Part shown: piece by piece, positions 1 through 39,410 of the stretch
How positions within the stretch are numbered: position 1 is the stretch's first letter
Layout: every line of letters starts with the position of its first letter
Assembly: GCF_008806595.1 (NCBI RefSeq)
Contig: NZ_VZRB01000031.1
Coordinates: forward strand, 1-64,000
From: Streptomyces luteolifulvus
GTDB lineage: Bacteria; Actinomycetota; Actinomycetes; Streptomycetales; Streptomycetaceae
Reading direction: 5' to 3'
DNA length: 64,000 bases
The notes under the pieces: generated by a model
Told to the model about the DNA's origin: nothing
Seen by the model: only the letters and a program-made list of their open reading frames with translations
Databases searched by the model: none
Translations under genes and position numbers: made by a program

Positions 1-1612
1 CGCTCGGTGATCCGATTGAGGCGCAGGCGTTGTTGGCGGCGTATGGGCAAGGTCGGCCGGAGGGGCGGCCGTTGTGGCTGGGGTCGATCAAGTCGAACCT
101 GGGGCATACGCAGGCTGCGGCGGGTGTGGCTGGGATCATGAAGATGGTGCTGGCGATGCGGCATGGGGTGTTGCCGCGGACGTTGCATGTGGATGTGCCG
201 TCGGGTCAGGTGGACTGGGCTTCCGGTGCGGTGGAGTTGCTGACGGAGGCTCGGGAGTGGCCGGGGGTTGCGGGGCGTCCGCGTCGGGCGGGGGTGTCGT
301 CGTTCGGGATCAGTGGGACCAATGCGCATGTGATCGTGGAGGAGCCGGCCGCGGTCGAGGTGGCGTCTTCTGGTGGTGATGTGGCGCCGGTGGCGTGGGT
401 GGTGTCGGGGAAGACGCCTGAGGCGCTGGTGGCGCAGGCCGATCAGCTCAGGGTGTATGCGGCCGAGCATGAGGCGTTGTCTCTGCCGGATGTGGCGTGG
501 TCCCTGGCCGGGCGGGCGCGGTTCGAGCACCGGGCCGTGGTCGTGGGTGCGGACCGTGAGGAGTTGCTGGCCGGGCTGAGCGATGTGGGCGTGGTGGCCC
601 CTGTGGCGGGCAAGCTCGCGTTTCTGTTCACCGGGCAGGGTGCCCAGCGGGTGGGGATGGGGCGTGAACTGGCCGCCCGTTTCCCGGTGTTCGCCGAGAC
701 TTTCGACGAGGTAGCCGGGGCACTGGATGCCCACCTTGAGCGGCCGGTTCGTGAGGTGTTGTGGGGTGAGGACCCCGCATTGCTGGAGCAGACCGGCTGG
801 GCGCAGCCTGGCCTGTTCGCCGTCGAGGTGGCGTTGTTCCGTCTGCTGGAGTCGGTGGGTCTGAAGCCGGACTTCGTGGCCGGGCATTCGATCGGTGAGC
901 TCGCCGCCGCGCACGTGGCGGGTGTGTTGACGCTCGTGGATGCGGCCCGACTGGTGGTCGCTCGGGGTCGGTTGATGCAGGCGCTGCCTGCGGGCGGGGC
1001 GATGGCGTCCGTCCGGGCCGACGAGGCCGAGGTGCGGGCGGCGCTCATCGAGGGTGTGGAGATCGCGGCGGTCAACGGCCCCCGCTCCGTGGTCATTTCA
1101 GGCACCGAGGACGGGGTGACCGAGACGATCGACAAGCTCCATGGCCACAAGGTCACCCGCCTCCGCGTCAGCCACGCCTTCCACTCCCCGCTGATGGAGC
1201 CCATGCTGGCCGACCTCGCCGAGGTCGCATCCCAGCTGCACTACAACTCGCCGCTGATCCCGGTGATCTCCACCCTGACCGGCCAACCGGTCACCGACGA
1301 CCTGTGCGACCCCCAGTACTGGGTCCGCCAGGTCCGCGAGCCGGTCCGTTTCGCCGACGCGGTGACCGCGCTGACCGACCAGGGCGCGACCACGTTCCTC
1401 GAACTCGGCCCGGACACCGTCCTCGCCGCCATGGCCGAAGACACCCTCCCCGCAGACACACACGTCATCGCGACCCAACGCCGCGACCGGCACGAAGCCC
1501 ACACCCTCCTCACCGCCCTCGGCGCCCTCCACACCCGGGGCACCGACGTCGACTTCACCGCCCTCCACCCCGGACGGCACATCGACGACCTGCCCACCTA
1601 CCCCTTCCAACG
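1..1612 (+). repeat. KS(end)-AT-linker repeat block, copy A
   Basis: The first ~340 bases match 14476-14825 with only a couple of differences seen by eye. The AT part matches 15034-16080 closely. The similarity ends at the DLPTYPFQ-coding boundary before the DH. Confidence 0.9.
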
Positions 1613-3053
1613 CGACCACTACTGGCTGACCACGCCCCGAGGCACCGACCCCGTCGGAACCGGGCAGGCCGCGACCGGACACCCCGTGCTCGCCGCCAAG
1701 GTGGTCGTTCCCGGTAGTGAACTCGTCGTGCTGACGGGGCGGCTGGCCGAGGCCGATCACTACTGGCTCGGTGACCACGATCTGCACGGGCGGCTCATGT
1801 TCCCTGCGGCGGGATTCGTCGAGTTGGCGCTGACGGCCGGGCGTCACGCGGGCTGCGGCCTTCTCGCCGAACTGACCGTCGAGGCACCGCTGTTGCTCGA
1901 CGAGGGCGGTGTGACCGTCCATGTGGTCGTCAGTGAGCAGGACGCCGAAACCGGTGCGAGGCCGGTGACCGTCCACAGTCGTAGCGGCGAGGAGTTGCCC
2001 TGGACGCGGCACGCGCACGGCACGCTGGAACCACTCGATCTTCCACCCGCGCCCATGTCCGGGCCCTGGCCGCACGTCGACGCGACGCGAGTCGACGTGC
2101 GTGAGGTCTATGAAGGGCTGCTGGCCGCCGGGTACGGCTACGGCGCGCTGTACCAGGCCGTCACGGCGGCCTGGCGGCACGGCGAGGAGTCGTACGCGGA
2201 AGTGGTCCTGCCCGAGGAGGCCGGCCGCGGGGGGGAGTTCGCGCTCCACCCGGCCCTCCTCGACGCGGCACTGCACCTGGACCGGGCGGTGGACGAGGTG
2301 ACCCAGCCCGTGGTGTGGCGGGAGGTGTCCCTCGGGGCCGCCGGTGCCGGTGCGCGGACGCTACGGGTGCGGATCACACCCGGCGACGCCGGTGTCGCGC
2401 TGACGGCCGCCGACGACAGCGGGCGGCCGGTGCTGTCCGCCGCGCACGTCGAGAGTCGCGTGGTTCCCCTACCCGGGCCCGCTGACGGGGACGTACCCGC
2501 CCGGACGCGGCCGTCCGTCAGACAGCCCGCACCCGCGGACGGTCTGCGGGAGCGGCTGGCCGGGCTGCCGGAGGGCCGGCGCGCGGAGGTGCTGCTGGAA
2601 CTGGTCCGTACGAACGTGGCCGCGGTCCTGGGGCACGGGTCGTGGCAGGACGTGGCACCGGACCGGCCCTTCCAGGACCTCGGGTTCGACTCGCTGGCCG
2701 CCGTCGAACTGCGCAAGGCGCTGAGCGCGGCCTGCGGACGCTGGCTGCCGCCCACGCTCGTCTTCGACCATCCGACCGCGCGGGATCTGGCCGGCAGCCT
2801 CGGCGAGCAGCTTGCCGGTGCCGCCGACCCGGCGGAGCCGGTGCTGGCCGAGGTCGACCGGCTGGCGGCGCTGCTCACCGGAGCCGAGCTGGAGCCGGCC
2901 GCGGCCGTGAAGGTCACGGGGCGGCTCGAGGCGCTGCTGCGGGAGTGGCGGGACGTCACCGACGAGTTCGGCCCGGCCGCCACCGACGGGGACGATCTGA
3001 CGTCCGCCTCCGACGACGAACTGTTCGCCATGCTCGACAACCTGCAGAGCTGA
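1..3053 (+). CDS. Type I modular PKS, 3' part (KS-AT-DH-ACP; KR absent)
   Basis: This is the C-terminal end of a PKS whose start lies left of the window; the reading frame is already open at base 3. In the visible ~1017 residues the order is the end of a KS (KSNLGH motif), an AT (GHSIGE near residue 295, HAFH near 392, so malonyl-CoA is predicted), a DH and an ACP (LGFDSL near 893). The DH has an intact HxxxGxxxxP motif (HDLHGRLMFP near 593) and the second catalytic Asp (DAALH near 754). After the DH the chain runs through a short Pro-rich linker straight into the ACP; there is no NADPH-binding or Tyr-containing KR sequence. The DH therefore has no hydroxyl to act on unless a KR works in trans, and a beta-keto group is predicted. 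The tail resembles C-terminal docking regions and the next gene begins 6 bases after the stop. Its KS-AT segment is almost identical to those of four later modules. Confidence 0.95.
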   Translation, partial: LGDPIEAQALLAAYGQGRPEGRPLWLGSIKSNLGHTQAAAGVAGIMKMVLAMRHGVLPRTLHVDVPSGQVDWASGAVELLTEAREWPGVAGRPRRAGVSSFGISGTNAHVIVEEPAAVEVASSGGDVAPVAWVVSGKTPEALVAQADQLRVYAAEHEALSLPDVAWSLAGRARFEHRAVVVGADREELLAGLSDVGVVAPVAGKLAFLFTGQGAQRVGMGRELAARFPVFAETFDEVAGALDAHLERPVREVLWGEDPALLEQTGWAQPGLFAVEVALFRLLESVGLKPDFVAGHSIGELAAAHVAGVLTLVDAARLVVARGRLMQALPAGGAMASVRADEAEVRAALIEGVEIAAVNGPRSVVISGTEDGVTETIDKLHGHKVTRLRVSHAFHSPLMEPMLADLAEVASQLHYNSPLIPVISTLTGQPVTDDLCDPQYWVRQVREPVRFADAVTALTDQGATTFLELGPDTVLAAMAEDTLPADTHVIATQRRDRHEAHTLLTALGALHTRGTDVDFTALHPGRHIDDLPTYPFQRDHYWLTTPRGTDPVGTGQAATGHPVLAAKVVVPGSELVVLTGRLAEADHYWLGDHDLHGRLMFPAAGFVELALTAGRHAGCGLLAELTVEAPLLLDEGGVTVHVVVSEQDAETGARPVTVHSRSGEELPWTRHAHGTLEPLDLPPAPMSGPWPHVDATRVDVREVYEGLLAAGYGYGALYQAVTAAWRHGEESYAEVVLPEEAGRGGEFALHPALLDAALHLDRAVDEVTQPVVWREVSLGAAGAGARTLRVRITPGDAGVALTAADDSGRPVLSAAHVESRVVPLPGPADGDVPARTRPSVRQPAPADGLRERLAGLPEGRRAEVLLELVRTNVAAVLGHGSWQDVAPDRPFQDLGFDSLAAVELRKALSAACGRWLPPTLVFDHPTARDLAGSLGEQLAGAADPAEPVLAEVDRLAALLTGAELEPAAAVKVTGRLEALLREWRDVTDEFGPAATDGDDLTSASDDELFAMLDNLQS

Positions 3054-3059
3054 AGGACC

Positions 3060-8159
<5,100 letters not shown>

Positions 8160-8195
8160 CCCCGCGGACCCGACCCTGCAGATGAGGACAGTGAG

Positions 8196-35260
<27,065 letters not shown>

Positions 35261-35331
35261 GGGTTCTTGCCGGGCCCGCCCCTTCCTATCGTCGTGGGTG
35301 CAATCGGGTGATCGAGAAAACGGGAGCTGGA

Positions 35332-35634
35332 ATGAGCGCTGACGGCAGCTGGGAGTTCACGATCGACAGCCCCATCGGCAAGCAGAGCCTTTGGGTGGAG
35401 ATGAAGGCGGAGGACGGCAAGCTGGTCGGCACCTGCCGGGCGGACGGTCAGGTCATCGACCCGGACATCATCGACGGGAAGATCGACGGCGACCTGCTGT
35501 CCTTCAAGGTGAAGTCGCACAAGCCGGTTCCGCTGAAGATGACGCTGACCCTGACGCGCAACGGCGACAGCATGTCCGGCAAGGCGAAGCCCGGCATGTT
35601 CGGCACGTTCCCGGTCACCGGCAAGCGGGTCTAG
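35332..35634 (+). CDS. Small beta-rich protein of unknown function in the PKS operon
   Basis: A 100-residue protein I do not recognise by name. The ATG was chosen because GGGAG sits 5 bases upstream; an earlier ATG (35308) has no such site. The sequence alternates short hydrophobic/charged stretches and Gly-Asp turns (GSWEF near the start, GKLVG, GKIDGDLLSFKV, GDSMSG, GTFPVTGKRV at the end), which suggests an all-beta sandwich or small barrel. There is no signal peptide, no membrane segment and no obvious catalytic motif. It lies 71 bases after the PKS thioesterase and its TAG stop overlaps the GTG start of the VinJ-like hydrolase, so it is almost certainly co-translated with that enzyme. A role as a binding or chaperone partner of the hydrolase or adenylating enzyme, or in product binding, is possible but is inference only. 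Confidence 0.8.
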   Translation: MSADGSWEFTIDSPIGKQSLWVEMKAEDGKLVGTCRADGQVIDPDIIDGKIDGDLLSFKVKSHKPVPLKMTLTLTRNGDSMSGKAKPGMFGTFPVTGKRV

Positions 35635-36536
35635 TGTTCCGCCCCACTGCCAAAGGCGTGGCGCCGTTCGGTGAGTTCAGGACCTGGTACCGGGTCACCG
35701 GCGAACTGTCGCCGCACCGGACGGCGCTCGTGGTGGCGCACGGCGGACCCGGCAGCACGCACGACTATCTGGTGAGTCTGGCCGCCCTGTCCGAACTGGG
35801 CGTCCCCGTGGTGCACTACGACCAGATCGGCAACGGCGGTTCGAGTCATCTGCCGGACGCACCCGCGGACTTCTGGACCGTCGAGCTGTTCCTCGCGGAG
35901 CTGGACAACCTGGTACGTCACCTCGGCATCGCCGGGAACTACATGCTGTTCGGGCACTCGTGGGGCGGCCTGCTCGTGGCCAAGCACGCCTCGACCGCCC
36001 CCGCCGGGCTGCGGGGCCTGGTCATCGCCGACGCCCCCGCGTCGTATCCGCTGTGGCTGGAGCAGATGGCCGTCCTGCGGGCCCGGCTGCCCGCCGGCGT
36101 CAACGAGACGCTGCTGCGCCACGAGGCCGCCGGAACGACCGACAGCGACGAATACCACGCGGCCACCCGGGTCTTCTACGACCGGCACATGTGCCGCCTC
36201 GACCCGTGGCCCCGCGAGTACCAGGCGTCGTTCTTCGAGATGTACAACGACCCGACGGTCTACTCCACCATGAACGGCCCCAGCGAATTCCATGTCATCG
36301 GCTCCCTGCGCGACTGGGGAGTGACGGACTGCGTGGCCGGCATCACGGTGCCGACGCTGCTGATCTCCGGCCGTCACGACGAGGCCACCCCCGAGACGGT
36401 CCGGCCCTACGCGGAGCTGATCCCGGACGTGCGGTGGGAGATCTTCGAGAACTCCAGTCACGTGCCGCATCTCGAGGAGCCGGAGCGGTTCCGTGACGTC
36501 CTGACCGAGTACGTGAAGGCCGTGGCCTTCGGCTAG
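35634..36536 (+). CDS. Proline-iminopeptidase-like alpha/beta hydrolase (VinJ-type amide hydrolase)
   Basis: A 300-residue S33-family alpha/beta hydrolase. Visible features are the HGGPG oxyanion motif near residue 37, the nucleophile elbow GHSWGG near 107, an acid in GRHDEATPE near 246 and the catalytic His in ENSSHVPHLEEPERF near 275. The length matches prolyl aminopeptidases. In vicenistatin-type macrolactam clusters, an enzyme of this family (VinJ) removes the protecting aminoacyl group from the chain's amine so the terminal thioesterase can close the lactam. Its position directly after a TE-containing PKS and before an aminoacyl-adenylating enzyme supports the same role here. The GTG start overlaps the TAG of the upstream small gene, so translation is probably coupled. 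A general dipeptidase function cannot be excluded from sequence alone. Confidence 0.9.
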   Translation: MFRPTAKGVAPFGEFRTWYRVTGELSPHRTALVVAHGGPGSTHDYLVSLAALSELGVPVVHYDQIGNGGSSHLPDAPADFWTVELFLAELDNLVRHLGIAGNYMLFGHSWGGLLVAKHASTAPAGLRGLVIADAPASYPLWLEQMAVLRARLPAGVNETLLRHEAAGTTDSDEYHAATRVFYDRHMCRLDPWPREYQASFFEMYNDPTVYSTMNGPSEFHVIGSLRDWGVTDCVAGITVPTLLISGRHDEATPETVRPYAELIPDVRWEIFENSSHVPHLEEPERFRDVLTEYVKAVAFG

Positions 36537-36584
36537 GACAAGCTAGAACCAGCTTGAACCAGCCAGAACCAGAAGGACGAGAGC

Positions 36585-38180
36585 ATGGCCGATGAGCGGT
36601 TCGTCCCCCGATTCCCCGCCGACACGCTCGACGCGTTCGCGCTGGCGCCGCTGGCCCGGACCCCGGACAAGCCGGCCGTGGTGGAGCGCGGCGCGTCCGG
36701 GGGCGTCACGTCGGTGTCGTACCGCGAGCTCGCCCAGCGCGTCGAGGAGTACGCCAAGCGGCTGACGGCCGCCGGGGTGCGGATCGGTGACCGTGTGGTG
36801 GTCGAGGGACACACCTCGGCGTCGTCGATCGCGCTCCTGCTCGCCTGCGCGCGTGTGGGCGCCGTGTTCATCCCGGTGGACCCCGACACACCGGCCCTGC
36901 GGCTCGACTCCATCGTCGACGCGACCGGGCCGGCGCTGTTCCTGCACCCCGCGGACGGCCCCGCCCGCACGCCGCGGGACGACGTGCCGCTCGGCGCGTT
37001 CGACGCGGACGGCGGCATCACCGTCGACCGGGTGCCGCCGGCCCGGCGACCGCTCAGACGCGGTGTGGTGGGCGGCGATCCGGCCTACATCATCTTCACC
37101 TCGGGCACCACCGGCCGCCCCAAGGGCGTGGTGATGAGCCATCACGCGGCACTGGCCTTCTACCGCGGCACCCAGCGCTTCGGCGCGGTGTCGCCCGACG
37201 ACCGCGTGGCGAGCACGTCCCCGCTGGCCTTCGACGTCGCCCTGTTCGACATCTGCGTGAGCCTGGGCACGGGCGCCACCCTGATCGCCGTACCCCGCGC
37301 CTTTCTCAGCTTCCCGCGCCGCCTGATCGGCTTCCTGCGGGAGGCGGAGGCCACCGTCGTGCACGGCGTCCCGTCGCTGTGGCGCCCGCTGCTGCGGCAC
37401 GAACCCGACGGGGTCGCGGCCCTCGGCGAGCAGCTGCGCGGCATCCTGTTCGCCGGCGAGAACTTCCCCCTCGCCGAACTGCGCCGGCTACGGACCCTGT
37501 TGCCGCACCTGCGGGTCGTCAACGCGTTCGGCGCCACCGAGACCGTGGCGTGCTCGTTCGCCGAGGTGCCCAACCCCCTGCCCGAGGACGCCGAGGCCCT
37601 GTCCATCGGGCACGGCTACCCGGGCGCCGAGATCCTGCTCCTCGACGAGCAAGGCGACTTGGTGGACGAGCCAGGAGCCGTGGGGGAGATGTACATCCGC
37701 TGCCCGTCCCTGTTCTCCGGGTACTGGGACGACCCGGACGCCACCCGCGGCGTCCTCGTCCCGGACCCGCTCGAACCGCGCTCCGGGCAACGGGTCTACC
37801 GGTCCGGCGACCTGGCGTACCGCGGCCCGTCGGGCGAGCTGTACTTCTGCGGCCGGGTCGACTCCATGGTGAAGATCCGCGGCAACCGCATCGAACTCGG
37901 CGAGATCGAACGCCGCCTGGCCGAGCATCCCGAGGTGACGGCCGCGGTGGTCCTGGCCCTCGACGGCCCAGAGGGTGAAGCGGCCCTCACGGCATGCGTC
38001 GTGGCGACCCCGACCGGGGCGACCCGCGCCGAACTGGCCGACCTGTGCCGGCGCTCCATGCCCGCGTACATGACCCCCAAGAGGTTCCTCTTCCTCGACG
38101 AACTCCCCCTGAACACCAACGGCAAGGCCGACCGCAAGGCCCTGACGGCACTGGCCACGGGCGACGCCACGGGGACATGA
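36585..38180 (+). CDS. Stand-alone amino-acid adenylating enzyme (VinM/VinN-like aminoacyl-ACP ligase)
   Basis: A 531-residue ANL-superfamily enzyme without its own carrier domain. Core motifs appear in order: the P-loop-like FTSGTTGRPKG near residue 170, FGATE near 310, YRSGDLAY near 405, GRVDSMVKIRGNRIELGEIE near 422 and NTNGKADRK near 510. The segment LAFDVALFDI keeps the Asp that contacts a substrate amino group in amino-acid adenylation domains, which argues against a plain fatty-acyl-CoA ligase. In macrolactam pathways two such enzymes exist: one loads the beta-amino acid on an ACP (VinN type) and one adds a protecting amino acid to it (VinM type). Adjacency to the VinJ-like hydrolase favours the protecting-group role, but the sequence does not settle it. 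An AGAAGGA ribosome site lies 9 bases upstream of the ATG. A 48-base gap separates it from the hydrolase gene. It is the last recognisable gene of the cluster in this window. Confidence 0.9.
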   Translation: MADERFVPRFPADTLDAFALAPLARTPDKPAVVERGASGGVTSVSYRELAQRVEEYAKRLTAAGVRIGDRVVVEGHTSASSIALLLACARVGAVFIPVDPDTPALRLDSIVDATGPALFLHPADGPARTPRDDVPLGAFDADGGITVDRVPPARRPLRRGVVGGDPAYIIFTSGTTGRPKGVVMSHHAALAFYRGTQRFGAVSPDDRVASTSPLAFDVALFDICVSLGTGATLIAVPRAFLSFPRRLIGFLREAEATVVHGVPSLWRPLLRHEPDGVAALGEQLRGILFAGENFPLAELRRLRTLLPHLRVVNAFGATETVACSFAEVPNPLPEDAEALSIGHGYPGAEILLLDEQGDLVDEPGAVGEMYIRCPSLFSGYWDDPDATRGVLVPDPLEPRSGQRVYRSGDLAYRGPSGELYFCGRVDSMVKIRGNRIELGEIERRLAEHPEVTAAVVLALDGPEGEAALTACVVATPTGATRAELADLCRRSMPAYMTPKRFLFLDELPLNTNGKADRKALTALATGDATGT

Positions 38181-38244
38181 GAGCGGGCGCCGAGGTCCGG
38201 CTCGGGGCCCGGGACCGCGGCGCATGCCCCGTGAGCCCGATGGG

Positions 38245-38949
38245 TCACGGCCGCCCGCCCGAGGCGGGGGCGAGCCGGGCCAGGCAGAGCGAGGGCTCGA
38301 CGAACGGTTCGAGCCGCTCGGCGGTGATCGGCGCGCGTACCTCGGAGAGCACTCCGCGCATCAGGCCGAGATGCAGGGAGCACACCACCTCGCGGTGCTG
38401 CTCGGCGAGCTCACGGAACGGGCAGTGCCCGATCCGGATCACCGCCTCGTCCGTGCCGGTGATGCCTGCGGGTGGCGGCTCGGGTGCGAATCCGATGCTC
38501 TCCAGCACCTTCACCGTCCGCCGGACGCCCTCGGCGGCATCGATGTGCTGCAGCGGGGCCGGGCGGTCCGCCAGATAGCGGCCCCACTTCTCGCCGGTCT
38601 CGACCGCGGCCCGCTCGGGCTGCGGCAGTCCGCCGAGGACGACGCCGATCAGCATCTCGGCCAGCATCCGGTAGCTGCGCAGCCCGGCGGTGGCGTCCGC
38701 GGCGACGGCGCGGTACACCATCCGCGGCCGGCCGGGCTGGTCGCGTTCCTCGGTGTCGCGGGCGGCCAGCCCGGCCTCGACCAGCCCGTCGAGGTGGAAG
38801 CGGGCGGTGTTGGCATGCAGCCCGGTGCGTCCGGCGATGTCCTGAACGCCCATGGGCCGACGCGCCGTGCGCAGGATCTCCAGAACCCGGTTGCGACTCT
38901 CGCTCAGGGGCGGCGGGGGGCCGGGATCGATCATGGGCAGTTCCGTCAT
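38245..38949 (-). CDS. Winged-helix regulator with C-terminal cysteine set (DeoR/SufR-like)
   Basis: A 234-residue regulator; the start MTELPMIDPG was chosen because the open frame upstream is Arg/Ala/Pro-rich shadow sequence. Residues ~18-75 form a winged helix (RNRVLEILRTARRPMGVQDIA, then HANTARFHLDGLVEAGL). The C-terminal half carries Cys in GHCPFRELAEQ, Cys 14 residues later in REVVCSLHL, and a third in PSLCLARL. This spacing recalls the iron-sulfur-binding regulators of the SufR/DeoR type. The gene lies just downstream of the nitric oxide reductase operon on the same strand, so an NO- or redox-sensing regulator of that operon is a sensible inference. A T-rich stretch after a short hairpin (38978-39001) separates it from the membrane-protein gene, so it may be only partly co-transcribed. 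Confidence 0.8.
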   Translation of the reverse strand: MTELPMIDPGPPPPLSESRNRVLEILRTARRPMGVQDIAGRTGLHANTARFHLDGLVEAGLAARDTEERDQPGRPRMVYRAVAADATAGLRSYRMLAEMLIGVVLGGLPQPERAAVETGEKWGRYLADRPAPLQHIDAAEGVRRTVKVLESIGFAPEPPPAGITGTDEAVIRIGHCPFRELAEQHREVVCSLHLGLMRGVLSEVRAPITAERLEPFVEPSLCLARLAPASGGRP

Positions 38950-38977
38950 GGAGCCCAGTTTATTTGAATCCGCTTGT

Positions 38978-39001
38978 AAAAACAGCCTGACTTTTTTCAG
39001 G
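38978..39001 (-). terminator. Hairpin plus T-run between membrane protein and regulator genes
   Basis: On the - strand a 5-bp stem (CCTGA / TCAGG, loop AAAAAG) is followed three bases later by TTTTT. It overlaps the stop codon of the small membrane-protein gene and lies 28 bases upstream of the regulator start. It could attenuate read-through from norB into the regulator. The stem is short, so the call is tentative. Confidence 0.4.
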
Positions 39002-39410
39002 GCCCTTCCTGTGGTTGCTGGTCCTGTCGTCGCGCGTCCTGTCCGTGCGGCCCGCGGTGGGGCCGTAGATGCCGCAGATACCGGTACGCGACCAGGGCGT
39101 GCGGGCTTGCGGCGGCGACCAGGGCCGCGCTCTCCAGCGGCCGGTGATGACGGACGAGCTCCGCGGCGACCAGGACGAGGGCGATCGCCGAGATGAACAG
39201 GGACAGGACGACATGGAAGCGGCCGACCTCCGAGTGCGGCCAGTCGGCCGGATCGGCCGGCCGCGGCGCGTCGGGCACCGCGCGCCGGTATCCGGTGAAC
39301 ACCCGCGCGTCCCACGCACTCGTCGGCTGCCGGCGCTGGAATTCCAGCACACCGACCACGGCGAGCAGCAGCACCGTGTACACGGCCACGAAGACCGGCT
39401 CGGCGCTCAC
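38997..39410 (-). CDS. Small membrane protein downstream of NO reductase
   Basis: A 137-residue protein with a hydrophobic segment at residues ~5-24 (VFVAVYTVLLLAVVGVLEF), a second at ~65-87 (FHVVLSLFISAIALVLVAAEL) and a weaker third near 95-110. A His/Arg/Gln-rich tail follows. Its GTG start overlaps the TGA stop of the nitric oxide reductase gene (GTGA), so translation is coupled. It is not similar to a family I can name. Small membrane proteins beside nitric oxide reductases may help assembly or stability; that role is inference from position. The lack of heme-ligand spacing argues against an electron-transfer subunit. Confidence 0.75.
   Translation of the reverse strand: MSAEPVFVAVYTVLLLAVVGVLEFQRRQPTSAWDARVFTGYRRAVPDAPRPADPADWPHSEVGRFHVVLSLFISAIALVLVAAELVRHHRPLESAALVAAASPHALVAYRYLRHLRPHRGPHGQDARRQDQQPQEGP

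Noticed and set aside
35261..35331. Promoter for the small protein and VinJ-like gene after the PKS
   Set aside because: TTCTTG and TATCGT lie 17 bases apart, but the -35 match is poor and read-through from the PKS is just as likely.
38181..38244. Possible terminator between the adenylating enzyme and the convergent regulator
   Set aside because: A CCGAG/CTCGG hairpin can be drawn, but there is no T-run and the stem is short.
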